A stretch of DNA of 64,000 nucleotides from Porphyrobacter sp. CACIAM 03H1 (GCF_002215495.1 NZ_CP021378.1:186001-250000); one strand, 5' to 3'. Shown: positions 15,913 to 23,931, counted from the stretch's first letter. Notes: generated by a model from the sequence alone, not told the origin. Made by a program: numbers and translations.

Positions 15913-16491
15913 TCAGGCGATCGGCAGCGCATATTCCAGTGCGAAGGTGATCACCGTCAGCACGAGCCCGGCCATGAAGCTCTTGTAGGCATAGGCGAGG
16001 TACTTGTACTTCTTGCGCTGGAGCACCTGCCCGTTCTGGTAGATGTCGTGCAGCATGGTGCGGAACACGGTTTCGTCGGCGTGGAGTTCATCGAGGATGC
16101 TCTCGGCCCATTCGCCCTCGTCCATGTGGGTGAAGCAACCGAAGAACAGCTTGTTGGGCACGCCGTCATTGAGCTTGGCCGACGCCGGACTGCTCACCGA
16201 AGGCAGCACCGCGAACACCGCGCACATCGCCGAGATGAAGGCGAACAGGGCGAGGACGGCAAGCGAGACGGGCAGCGTCCCGCCCCGCGCCTGTCCGACC
16301 GCGATCGTGAATACGAGGAAGGTCGCCCCCATCAGGATCGAGGCCTTCTGGTCGGCCATCTGGCTCAGGGCGAGGTTGATCTGCTGCGCGGTGCGCACCA
16401 GATGGATCGCGTGGTTCGAATAGCCGGAGGGCGAAGGCAGCGAAGGCGCGGCCTTGGGCGTTTCGGACTGCACGGGTTCTTCAGCCATCAT
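15913..16491 (-). CDS. PycTM-like (DUF5706) membrane protein
   Basis: About 192 residues resembling the effector of Pycsar phage defence (PycTM). Typical are LALSQMADQKASILMGATFLVF leading into the first membrane helix, a second helix LAVLALFAFISAMCAVFAVL, the FGCFTHMDEGEW motif, a region DIYQNGQVLQRKKYKYLAYAYKSF, and a third hydrophobic segment at the C-terminus. In Pycsar the effector responds to cCMP or cUMP, but no nucleotide cyclase gene is adjacent. Two ATGs (16491, 16488) are possible starts after a G-rich ribosome site. Function outside Pycsar is unknown. Confidence 0.7.
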   Translation of the reverse strand: MMAEEPVQSETPKAAPSLPSPSGYSNHAIHLVRTAQQINLALSQMADQKASILMGATFLVFTIAVGQARGGTLPVSLAVLALFAFISAMCAVFAVLPSVSSPASAKLNDGVPNKLFFGCFTHMDEGEWAESILDELHADETVFRTMLHDIYQNGQVLQRKKYKYLAYAYKSFMAGLVLTVITFALEYALPIA

Positions 16492-16622
16492 CCCCCCGGA
16501 TCGGCTGCCGCATCCCGGATGGGCGCGGCGAAAACTTGACAAGCTGCATCATCCGCCGCTTTGCAGCCGTAATACCGGGCTAAGTCCCGCGCGACAACCG
16601 ATCCGAAGAAAGCAGACCCGCC

Positions 16623-16865
16623 ATGAGCCCCGCAGACGTCGATGCCGCCATCCGCAATCTCGTCGAGCCCTTCAACAAGAAAGGCATAGCCATCGAGGAT
16701 GCGACCACCTTTGCCGGCGATCTCGAGTTCGACAGCCTGACGGTGATGGATTTCGTCGCCGCGATCGAGGACGAATTCGACATCATCATCAGCATGAACC
16801 AGCAGGCCGAGATCGAAAACTGGGGCCAATTGGTGGCGGCAGTCCACAAGCTGCAGGATAGCTGA
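16623..16865 (+). CDS. Acyl carrier protein dedicated to sphingolipid synthesis
   Basis: 80 residues; a typical acidic ACP with the phosphopantetheine serine at Ser38 in EFDSLTVMDFV. It is followed after two bases by serine palmitoyltransferase, the arrangement known from Caulobacter, Sphingomonas and Zymomonas, where this specialised ACP delivers the acyl group to the transferase in place of acyl-CoA. It should act in the cytosol at the membrane surface. Promoter elements upstream (16536-16541 TTGACA) are only suggestive. Confidence 0.92.
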   Translation: MSPADVDAAIRNLVEPFNKKGIAIEDATTFAGDLEFDSLTVMDFVAAIEDEFDIIISMNQQAEIENWGQLVAAVHKLQDS

Positions 16866-16867
16866 TA

Positions 16868-18106
16868 ATGGCAACTGCTATGAACGACACCCTTGCCCAG
16901 ACTGAGCCGGTCGATCTGCTCGCCAAGTTCGATCCCATCATCCAGACTCGCGAGGCGCTGCTTGCCGCAGGGGTGGAGGATCCGTTCAACCTCGTCATGG
17001 AAAAGGTGCTCTCGCCCACGCAAGCGATATGCAACGGGCGCGACACGATCCTGCTCGGCACCTACAACTACATGGGGATGACCTTCGACGATGACGTCAT
17101 CGCCGCGGGCAAGCAGGCGATGGAGGATTTCGGCGCCGGCACCACCGGCAGCCGCGTCCTCAACGGCACCTTCCGCGACCACCGCGATGTCGAGGCGGCG
17201 CTGCGCGAATTCTACGACATGGACCACGCGATGGTCTTCTCGACCGGCTATCAGGCCAACCTCGGGATCATCTCGACGCTGGCAGGCAAGGGCGACTACA
17301 TCATCCTCGACATCGACAGTCACGCCTCGATCTACGATGGCTGCGCGATGGGCAAGGCCGAGGTCGTGCCGTTCAAGCACAACGACGTCGAGGCGCTGGA
17401 AAAGCGCCTGAAGCGCATCCCCGAAGGCGCGGGCAAGCTGGTTGTGCTGGAAGGCGTCTATTCGATGATGGGCGACGTCGCCCCGCTCAAGGAGATGGTC
17501 CGCATCGCCAAGGCCCACGGGGCAATGGTGCTGGTCGACGAGGCGCACTCGATGGGCTTCATCGGCGAGCACGGCCGCGGCGTCGCCGAGGAGCAGGGCG
17601 TGCTCGACCAGGTCGATTTCATCATCGGCACCTTCTCCAAGAGCGTCGGCACGGTCGGCGGCTTCTGCGTGTCGAACCACCCGAAGTTCGAGGTGCTGCG
17701 GCTGGTGTGCCGTCCCTACGTCTTCACCGCCGCCCTGCCGCCGAGCGTGATGGCGAGCTCGGCCACCTCGATCCGCAAGCTGATGCACGGCGGCAACAAG
17801 CGCGCGCATCTGTGGGAGAACAGCCGCACCCTTCACAAGGGCCTGCGCGATCTCGGCTTCAAGCTCGGCACCGACGAGCCCCAGAGCGCGATCATCGCCG
17901 TCATCATGCCGGATCTGGAACGCGGCGCGATGATGTGGGAGGCGCTCCTGAAGGAAGGCCTCTACGTCAATCTGGCCCGTCCCCCGGCGACCCCGGCGGG
18001 CATGACCCTGCTGCGCTGCTCGCTGTGCGCAGAGCATTCTGCCGAACAGGTCCAGACCATCCTCGGCATTTTCGAACGCGCCGGCAAGGCGATCGGGATT
18101 ATCTGA
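16868..18106 (+). CDS. spt: Serine palmitoyltransferase
   Basis: 412 residues of the alpha-oxoamine synthase family, condensing L-serine with an acyl thioester to 3-ketosphinganine, the first step of sphingolipid synthesis. PLP ligands are visible: Asp224 and His227 in VLVDEAHSMG and the Schiff-base Lys258 in IIGTFSKSVGTVGGF. The glycine-rich GAGTTGSRVLNGTF and MVFSTGYQAN are hallmarks of the soluble sphingomonad enzyme. It directly follows its ACP gene. This gene is the strongest taxonomic pointer in the window, since sphingolipids replace lipopolysaccharide in Sphingomonadales. Confidence 0.94.
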   Translation: MATAMNDTLAQTEPVDLLAKFDPIIQTREALLAAGVEDPFNLVMEKVLSPTQAICNGRDTILLGTYNYMGMTFDDDVIAAGKQAMEDFGAGTTGSRVLNGTFRDHRDVEAALREFYDMDHAMVFSTGYQANLGIISTLAGKGDYIILDIDSHASIYDGCAMGKAEVVPFKHNDVEALEKRLKRIPEGAGKLVVLEGVYSMMGDVAPLKEMVRIAKAHGAMVLVDEAHSMGFIGEHGRGVAEEQGVLDQVDFIIGTFSKSVGTVGGFCVSNHPKFEVLRLVCRPYVFTAALPPSVMASSATSIRKLMHGGNKRAHLWENSRTLHKGLRDLGFKLGTDEPQSAIIAVIMPDLERGAMMWEALLKEGLYVNLARPPATPAGMTLLRCSLCAEHSAEQVQTILGIFERAGKAIGII

Positions 18107-18114
18107 GGTGCGGC

Positions 18115-18138
18115 GCGGGGCGGCGATCGCCCCGCCCT
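18115..18138. terminator. Hairpin between spt and usg
   Basis: GCGGGGCG and CGCCCCGC pair around GCGAT, followed by CCCTTTC. It sits between convergent genes and probably ends spt transcripts; the U-run is short. Confidence 0.6.
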
Positions 18139-18144
18139 TTCGGT

Positions 18145-18414
18145 TCAGTGGATCGAAATGATCCCGTCGACGGCCCGCCATTCCTGCGGGCCGATCAGGT
18201 GCTTGTGCGCCACCCGCACCGAATGCAGCACCGCGTCGATCTCGCGCCGCCAGAAGCCGAGGAACCGGTCGAGCTCGGGAAATTGCGGTGCCACGTCGTA
18301 TTGCTGCATCACGAACCGCTGCAGCAGGTTGCGGTGATCGGGCATCCAGTAGTGGATCTCGACCGTCGACAGGCCGTAGCCTACCATCTGGGCCAGGAAC
18401 GCGCGATCTGTCAT
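18145..18414 (-). CDS. Usg-family protein
   Basis: 89 residues matching the small Usg family of alphaproteobacteria (AQMVGYGLSTVEIHYWMPDH, then LDRFLGFWRREIDAVLHSVR and AHKHLIGPQEW). The name comes from a reading frame near tryptophan genes; its function is unknown. The ATG at 18414 is fixed by an excellent ribosome site, AAGGAGAGG, and gives the family's MTDRAFL start, although the frame stays open upstream. It converges on spt. Confidence 0.85.
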   Translation of the reverse strand: MTDRAFLAQMVGYGLSTVEIHYWMPDHRNLLQRFVMQQYDVAPQFPELDRFLGFWRREIDAVLHSVRVAHKHLIGPQEWRAVDGIISIH

Positions 18415-18568
18415 CACCTCTCCTTTCGTTGACATGACAGGAAGGGGGCCCTCGAAAAATCGCATATTCCTGTTTGCGGTCAATGGGGAACCGCAGACCA
18501 CTTCTCCGGCAGGCGCGTGCCGCGACCCCCTTCCGCATTCTGCCAGATAACCGGATTGGTGATTTTTC

Positions 18569-18597
18569 TTGACATCGTGACGCTATCTGGTTATCAG
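18569..18597 (+). promoter_or_regulatory. Putative sigma-70-type promoter before the phage remnant
   Basis: TTGACA (18569-18574), a 17-base spacer, then TATCAG. The -10 is preceded by GGTTATC (18589-18595), which is the inverted copy of GATAACC at 18546-18552 upstream of the -35, so the promoter may be flanked by an operator dyad. A terminator-like hairpin follows at 18631. Confidence 0.5.
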
Positions 18598-18630
18598 AAG
18601 GCATCATCGGAAAATTGCGATTCGCCCAAG

Positions 18631-18661
18631 GGCGGCCCTCCGGACCGGAGCGCCGCCTTTT
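18631..18661 (+). terminator. Terminator-like hairpin in the leader of the remnant
   Basis: Arms GGCGGC...CTCCGG and CCGGAG...GCCGCC (one C-C mismatch) are followed by TTTT at 18658-18661. It lies between the promoter at 18569 and the first remnant gene at 18690, so transcripts would either stop after about 55 bases or read through. Confidence 0.65.
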
Positions 18662-18689
18662 CCGTGTCTGCGGTCCAGGAGTATCCGCC

Positions 18690-19169
18690 ATGGCCAAACC
18701 GCCCGGCAAGCGCATCGTCATCCGCCCGGGCCTGAAGGCCGGGGAAAGCGGGCACATCAACAACAACTGGCGCCGCCTGTTCCTCGATCACCTCGCCGAA
18801 AGCTCGAACGTCACCGCATCGGCGGAAAAGGCCGGGATCAGCGTGAGCCGCGCCTACAAGGTGCGGCGCGAGGAACCCGAATTCGCCCGCTAGTGGCTCG
18901 TTGCCCTCGCGGAAGGCTATCTGCACCTCGAAATGGACGTCGTGCGTCACCTGCGCGAAGGCGACGCACGCACCGCCGATGACGGCAAGTTCGACTTCGC
19001 CAACTCCATCCGCCTGCTGGCGGCCCACCGCAACACCGCCGCGCGCGGGGCCTGCGAGGTGCAGGATGTCAGCGCCGCCGAGGTGCGCGCCTCGATCGAC
19101 CGCAAGATCGAGGACATCCGCAAGCGCATCGCCCGCCAGCGGGCCGCCGCGGAAGCCAGGGGCCTATGA
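18690..19169 (+). pseudogene. Small-terminase-like gene with internal amber codon
   Basis: The ATG at 18690 has a good ribosome site (CAGGAG). The frame reads NVTASAEKAGISVSRAYKVRREEPEFAR, a helix-turn-helix typical of phage or GTA small-terminase proteins, and then hits TAG at 18891-18893. The same frame continues without another stop to 19169 (WLVALAEGYLHLEMDVVRHL and so on). A functional relative would be expected to have a sense codon, for instance AAG, in place of TAG. Its end overlaps the terminase gene start as ATGA. The C-terminal part has a coiled helix IDRKIEDIRKRIARQRA. Confidence 0.8.
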
Positions 19170-19622
19170 CCGGCCCCTTCAACGACATGATCTCCGACTT
19201 CTCGGAAGACGGGGACAAGCTGCGCCGCCAGGTCACCGAGGCGCTGGACCGGAACGAGCGCAACAGCTTCGCCTATCTGTGGGAATACACCGCGCCCGAG
19301 AACCAGCTCCCGCCCGAGGGTGACTGGCGCATCTGGATGATCATGGCCGGGCGCGGCTTCGGCAAGACCCGTTCGGGCGCCGAGTGGGTGCGGATGATCG
19401 CCGATGCCAATCCCGACGCCCGGATCGCGCTGGTCTCGTCCTCGCTGGCCGAGGCGCGCGCGGTGATGGTGGAAGGCGAGAGCGGGCTGCTGGCAATCTG
19501 CTGGCCGGGGCACAAGCCCCTGTTCGAACCCTCGCTGCACCGCGTCCGCTTCCGCAACGGGGCGCAGGCGCAGCTCTTCTCGGCGGCCGAGCCGGAAAGC
19601 CTGCGCAGCCCCCAGCACAGCC
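19166..19622 (+). pseudogene. GTA/phage large terminase, N-terminal fragment
   Basis: About 152 residues of the DNA-packaging ATPase remain: DWRIWMIMAGRGFGKTRSGAEW carries the Walker A motif, followed by ARIALVSSSLAEARAVMVEGESG and ending in EPESLRSPQHSHA. Relatives go on with Walker B, the rest of the ATPase and the nuclease domain; here these are missing because the sequence switches at 19621-19628 into a DUF2793 gene. The reading frame itself stays open to 20032, so a chimeric 288-residue product is formally possible, but it would include about 45 out-of-frame residues. Confidence 0.82.
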
Positions 19623-20032
19623 ATGCCTGCCGGTCAGGCGCAGAAGGAGTTCTTCGTCAACCAGGCACTCGGCCTGCTGGATGCCCTCCACGCCCGAGCG
19701 GTCATCGCGTCCCGCCCGGCACCGCCGGCCGCTGCTGCAGAGGGCGAGCCTTTCGGGTGACCGCCACGGCCACGGGCGCCTGGGCGGGCCACGAAGACAG
19801 CATTGCCATCCTGATCGGCGGTGGCTGGCACTTCGTAGCACCGGCCGAGGGCATGCTCCTGTTCGATCGCGATGCCGTCCGGACGATCATGTTCCGGTCG
19901 CAATGGGAGGTCGCGACAGCCCCTGTCATGCCCTCGGCAGGGGCGGTCGTGGACACCGAGGCGCGGGCCGCGCTGGCGGGGCTGATTCAGGCCCTGATGG
20001 CAATCGGGATACTCGGACCGGCCGCATCCTGA
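19623..20032 (+). pseudogene. DUF2793-type GTA tail-region protein, frameshifted
   Basis: Starting at 19623, MPAGQAQKEFFVNQALGLLD matches the start of DUF2793 proteins that lie at the far end of sphingomonad GTA-like clusters. This frame stops at 19760 (EGEPFG, stop). The family sequence resumes in another frame with RVTATATGAWAGHEDS, GGWHFVAPAEGMLLFDRD and so on to 20032, so one base has been lost near 19755. The gene is therefore broken, and it adjoins the start of the cluster because everything between has been deleted. Confidence 0.75.
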
Positions 20033-20201
20033 TCTTCGAAAAACGGCGGAAACACGCCCCTTTTCTGCAAGTATTTTCTAATGCGCCGCTTTAACGCGAC
20101 ATTCTTGCAACACCGGAGAGGCATTGATCGCTTGCCTCGCGTCGGGGGAAAAGATAGAGACGCCGGGTGCCTCAAGTCTAACGCAAAGGGGAAATTTGGA
20201 A

Positions 20202-21347
20202 ATGCGCAAACTCATCATTGGGGCGGCGCTGGCGTCGACTGCGCTAGCTACGCCTGCCATGGCTCGTGAAGGCCAATGGTACATCGAGGGTAACGGCGGC
20301 GTCATGCTCGTCGAAGATCAGGACATCGACGTCAATGGCGCACCCGACGACGCTCGAGCAAATTATAACACGGGGTTCGATTTTGGCGCCATCGTAGGTC
20401 ACGATTTCGGTGCGTTTCGCCTTGAAGCCGAAGCAAGTTACCGCGCAGCCAACGTGGACGACGTCGCTGCTGGACGGCAGGGACTTCAGATCGACCCGAT
20501 CGGTAGCCCGGGCGGTCGTAATGGTCGTTTAACAAACCAAACCGCTCCGGCTCTTTGGGAGATTAACGCGCTCAGTTTCATGCTCAACGGCCTGTTCGAC
20601 TTCGGTTCGGATGACGGCCTTCAGGCTTTCGCTGGCGGCGGTATCGGCGTTGCCCGAGTGGATATGAACGCTCAGTTCGACCAACGCGGTCCGGGCGCAT
20701 ACGATGACTCAGACACCGGCCTCGCTTGGCAGCTTCTTGCGGGCATTCGAGCTCCGCTAAGCAAATCGTGGGATATTGGCCTCAAGTATCGCTACTTCAA
20801 CATGCCGGACATCGGCATTGTGGACACGATTGGACGTCCGCTCGAATCGAGCCTGACCAGCCACTCGGTCCTCGGCACCATCACCTACAACTTCGGTGGT
20901 GAAGAGCCGGCTCCGCCGCCGCCGCCCCCGCCGCCCCCGCCGCCGCCTCCCCCGCCGCCGCCTCCCCCGCCGCCCCCGCCGCCGCCGAAGGCGCCGTGCA
21001 ACACGGGCCCGTACATCGTGTTCTTCGACTTCGACAAGTCGGACATCACTGCGGAAGCCGCCGGCATCCTCAACAGCGCCGTCACCGCCTATGCGAACTG
21101 CGGCACTGCGAGCGTCATGCTGGCCGGTCACACCGACCGTGCGGGCAGCGCGAAGTACAACGAAGGGCTGGCCGAGCGTCGCAACACCTCGGTTCGCAAC
21201 TACCTGACCGGCCGTGGTATCCCGGCTGCCCGCATCACCGGGCAGGCCTTCGGCGAAACCAAGCCGCGGGTCCCGACCGCCGACGGCGTGCGCGAAGCGC
21301 AGAACCGTCGCGTGGAGGTGACCTACGGTCCGGGCTCGGGCATGTAA
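20202..21347 (+). CDS. OmpA-family outer-membrane protein with polyproline linker
   Basis: 381 residues. Signal peptide MRKLIIGAALAS...AMA (cleaved near residue 21), an N-terminal eight-strand OmpA-like barrel (GFDFGAIVGHDFGAFRLEAEASYR, then FMLNGLFDFGSDDGLQAFAGGGIG), a run of 25 consecutive prolines (20913-20987), and a C-terminal OmpA peptidoglycan-binding domain (YIVFFDFDKSDIT, LAGHTDRAGSAKYNEGLAERR, NRRVEVTYG). It should anchor the outer membrane to peptidoglycan. The ATG at 20202 follows AAAGGGGAAA. The barrel part has lower GC and a different codon style than the C-terminus. A strong terminator follows. Confidence 0.92.
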   Translation: MRKLIIGAALASTALATPAMAREGQWYIEGNGGVMLVEDQDIDVNGAPDDARANYNTGFDFGAIVGHDFGAFRLEAEASYRAANVDDVAAGRQGLQIDPIGSPGGRNGRLTNQTAPALWEINALSFMLNGLFDFGSDDGLQAFAGGGIGVARVDMNAQFDQRGPGAYDDSDTGLAWQLLAGIRAPLSKSWDIGLKYRYFNMPDIGIVDTIGRPLESSLTSHSVLGTITYNFGGEEPAPPPPPPPPPPPPPPPPPPPPPPPPPKAPCNTGPYIVFFDFDKSDITAEAAGILNSAVTAYANCGTASVMLAGHTDRAGSAKYNEGLAERRNTSVRNYLTGRGIPAARITGQAFGETKPRVPTADGVREAQNRRVEVTYGPGSGM

Positions 21348-21373
21348 GCCCAGCCTTCCAGGCTACAGAAAGA

Positions 21374-21401
21374 GGGGCCGGAGAAATCCGGCCCCTTTTT
21401 T
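21374..21401 (+). terminator. Intrinsic terminator of the OmpA-like gene
   Basis: GGGGCCGGA and TCCGGCCCC (9 bp) close a GAAA tetraloop and are followed by TTTTTT (21396-21401), 27 bases after the stop codon. A textbook Rho-independent terminator. Confidence 0.92.
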
Positions 21402-21509
21402 GTTGGCCGGAGCATGGTCGGGCACGGGAGCGCGTGTCGCAACCTTGTTTGCAGACTCCACCGACAGCGCATCCCTATCGACCGATGGGCGCACAACGGC
21501 ATGACACGG

Positions 21510-21557
21510 AAAAACGCGCCGCAGCACGGGTGAGCCCCGCGCTGCGGCGCGCTTTCT
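21510..21557 (-). terminator. Bidirectional terminator after the MFS gene
   Basis: CGCGCCGCAGC (21515-21525) and GCTGCGGCGCG (21541-21551) form an 11-bp stem. On the minus strand the stem is followed by TTTTT, giving a good terminator for the MFS gene; on the plus strand CTTTCTT follows. Confidence 0.8.
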
Positions 21558-21583
21558 TGTGTGTGTGTGGAACGCCCCGTTGG

Positions 21584-23143
21584 CTATGCCGCCGAGGCGG
21601 CCGCCGCGCGCTCGGCCATCGTCGCTTCGGCTTGCGGCAGGGCCCGATAGGCCCAGATCAGCAGCGCCAGCGAGATCGGCGCCACCCCGATCAGCGACAG
21701 CACGCCGGTCCGCATGCTCCCGCTCAGCTCCGAGATCTGGCCGACCATGTAAGGCCCTAGCCCCAGCCCGACGAGCGTCGTCGCCAGGAAGAATGACGCC
21801 GTGGCTGTGCCCCGCATATGGGGCAGGACAAGATCCTGCGTCGTGGCGGCAGCTGCGCCCAGGGCGGTCGCGGCAAACATACCGGCCAGGAAGTTCATCA
21901 GGTAGAACACCAGCGCGCTCTCGGTGGTGAAGCCGACCCAGATCGGGATCACCGGGGCGAGAATGCCGAACATGATCACGAGAATCCGGCCCGAAGGATT
22001 GCGGGCGCGCAGCCAGTCGGACATGCGCCCGCCGAGGATCACCCCCAGAAAGCCCGACACGGCGCCGTTGCCACCCAGCACGAGGGCCAGTTCCGCCTTC
22101 GGCAGCGCGAGCACGGTCTCGGCATAGGGCGCCGCCCAGAAGGCCAGCGCATAGGCGCCGAGCGAGACCAGCCCGTAGCCGAGCGCGGTGCAGATGAAGG
22201 CCGGCGTTCCCCAGATCAGGCTGAACGTCGCCGGGTCATGCCGGCGCAGGGTCGCGGCCCAAGAGAACACCGCATAATAGCCGAAGGCGATCGCCGACCA
22301 TTGCGGCAGGTTGCCGGTCAGCTCGATCATCACCAGCGCAAGCGCGGTCATCGCCGCGGCCATGGCGATGTTGACGATAAGCGCCTTCGGTCCGCGCCGC
22401 ATCGCGTGGTAGAAGGTGAGCGGCGGCAGCAGCATCGACAGGTCGACGAAGAAGTCGGCCAGCGGGTGCCGCCCCCCCGTCCGGCCCGGATCCGGCGCAC
22501 GCACAGGCTCGCGCAGCGAGGCCACCCACACGGCCAGCAGCAGCCCCGGCACGCCCACGGCGATGAACGCCGCCTGCCATCCCACCAGCCCCGCCAGACC
22601 GCCGCCCGGATAGGCCGCGTCCCAGAGCTGCGAGATCTTCGCGCCGATCAGCAGCGACACCCCTCCCCCGAGATACAGGCCCGAGGAATAGATCGCGAGC
22701 GCGGTCGCCCGCTGGCGCGAAGGAAAATAGTCGGAGATCAGCGAATAGGCCGTCGGGCTCGCCGTCGCCTCGCCCACCCCGACGCCCATGCGGGCGAGCG
22801 ACAGCGTCAGGTAATTGCGCGCCAGCCCCGACAGCGCGGTCATGGTCGACCAGAGCACCAGACCGATCGTCAGCAGCCGCACCCGGTGCCAGCGGTCCGC
22901 CAGCCGGCCGAGCGGCACCCCGAACAGCGCGTAGAACACCGCGAAGGCCGCGCCTCCGAGAAAGCCCAGCTGTCCGTCGGTCAACTCGAGGTCGCGCTTG
23001 ATGTCGACGGCGAGGATCGAGAGGATCTGCCGGTCGATGAAGTTGAGGATGTAGACCACCACCAGAACGCCCAGCACATACCAGCTGTAGGCGGATGCAG
23101 GTTGTTCGCTGCGGCTGGCGGCAGCCGTCGTGTCCTCGGTCAA
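21584..23143 (-). CDS. MFS transporter, spinster-like
   Basis: 519 residues with about twelve membrane segments. The start of helix 1 (YSWYVLGVLVVVYILNFIDRQ) and the loop-2 motif GVPLGRLADRWHRVRLL are those of the spinster-like branch of the major facilitator superfamily, followed by GVGEATASPTAYSLISDYFP. The only sensible start is a TTG at 23143, eight bases after AGAGGGG. In sphingomonads these proteins often export or import small organic acids or lipids; substrate is not inferable here. Confidence 0.85.
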   Translation of the reverse strand: MTEDTTAAASRSEQPASAYSWYVLGVLVVVYILNFIDRQILSILAVDIKRDLELTDGQLGFLGGAAFAVFYALFGVPLGRLADRWHRVRLLTIGLVLWSTMTALSGLARNYLTLSLARMGVGVGEATASPTAYSLISDYFPSRQRATALAIYSSGLYLGGGVSLLIGAKISQLWDAAYPGGGLAGLVGWQAAFIAVGVPGLLLAVWVASLREPVRAPDPGRTGGRHPLADFFVDLSMLLPPLTFYHAMRRGPKALIVNIAMAAAMTALALVMIELTGNLPQWSAIAFGYYAVFSWAATLRRHDPATFSLIWGTPAFICTALGYGLVSLGAYALAFWAAPYAETVLALPKAELALVLGGNGAVSGFLGVILGGRMSDWLRARNPSGRILVIMFGILAPVIPIWVGFTTESALVFYLMNFLAGMFAATALGAAAATTQDLVLPHMRGTATASFFLATTLVGLGLGPYMVGQISELSGSMRTGVLSLIGVAPISLALLIWAYRALPQAEATMAERAAAASAA

Positions 23144-23193
23144 AGCTGATCCCCTCTCTCGGATAGTCCCATGGCCCGGACGGGCCCGCCCTT

Positions 23194-23886
23194 TCAGGCG
23201 TTGTAGGCGGTGCTATCGACAATCCCCGCCTCGGCAAAACCCTTTTTCCGCAAGCGGCAGGAATCGCACAGCCCGCAGGCGCGCCCCTCGGGCGTCGGGT
23301 CGTAGCACGACCAGCTCCACGCCGGATCGAGCCCCAGCCGCGCGCATTCGCGGGCGATGTCCGCCTTGGTCATGTGCTGGAGCGGCGCGTGGATCGTGAA
23401 GGGTGCGCCCTCCACCCCCGCCTTGGTGCCGAGCCGCGCGGTCTCGGCGAAGCTGGCGATGAATTCCGGCCGACAATCGGGATAGCCCGAATAGTCCAGC
23501 GCATTGACCCCGATGAACACGTCGCGCGCCCCCGCCGCCTCCGCACAGGCGGTGGTCAGCGCGAGGAACACGAGGTTGCGCGCCGGCACGTAGGTTACCG
23601 GGATATCGTCCCCCACCCCGCCTTTGGGCACATCGATCGCATCGGTGAGCGCCGAGCCGCCGAAGGCGCGCAGGTCGAGCGCGATCTGGGTGTGACGGGC
23701 AAGGCCCAGCTTCCCGGCAATGCGCGCGGCCGATTGCAGCTCGAGCTTGTGGCGCTGTCCGTAATCGACCGTCAGCGCGTGGACGGCGAAGCCCGCTTCC
23801 TGCGCCAGCGCAGCCGTCACCATCGAATCCAGCCCGCCCGACAGCAGCACCACGGCCAAGGGCTTGGTTTGTCCCGGTTCACTCAT
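23194..23886 (-). CDS. queC: 7-cyano-7-deazaguanine synthase
   Basis: 230 residues. It converts 7-carboxy-7-deazaguanine to preQ0 with ATP and ammonia on the way to queuosine. The PP-loop is VVLLSGGLDSMVTAALA, the second nucleotide motif is TYVPARNLVFLALTTA, and four zinc cysteines are grouped near the C-terminus (SWSCYDP, then CGLCDSC). Length fits. It is the only visible queuosine gene here, standing between an MFS transporter and a DUF3617-like gene. Confidence 0.95.
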   Translation of the reverse strand: MSEPGQTKPLAVVLLSGGLDSMVTAALAQEAGFAVHALTVDYGQRHKLELQSAARIAGKLGLARHTQIALDLRAFGGSALTDAIDVPKGGVGDDIPVTYVPARNLVFLALTTACAEAAGARDVFIGVNALDYSGYPDCRPEFIASFAETARLGTKAGVEGAPFTIHAPLQHMTKADIARECARLGLDPAWSWSCYDPTPEGRACGLCDSCRLRKKGFAEAGIVDSTAYNA

Positions 23887-23931
23887 GCGCGCGGCCCTAA
23901 CACGGCGGCGGGCAAAGGCAATGGAGCCGCC

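Noticed and set aside
15913..16491. A complete Pycsar defence system
   Set aside because: Only the effector-like gene is present; no cyclase gene was found within several kilobases on either side.
16580..18766. Very long open frame on the minus strand across the ACP and serine palmitoyltransferase genes
   Set aside because: It is the antisense shadow of genes with clear motifs; high GC makes such long frames common. The same holds for minus-strand frames at 2583-4445 and 46338-48389 and the plus-strand frame at 32421-34256.
20913..20987. Tandem repeat that could be taken for a CRISPR-like array
   Set aside because: It is the in-frame polyproline linker of the OmpA-like protein, without spacers.
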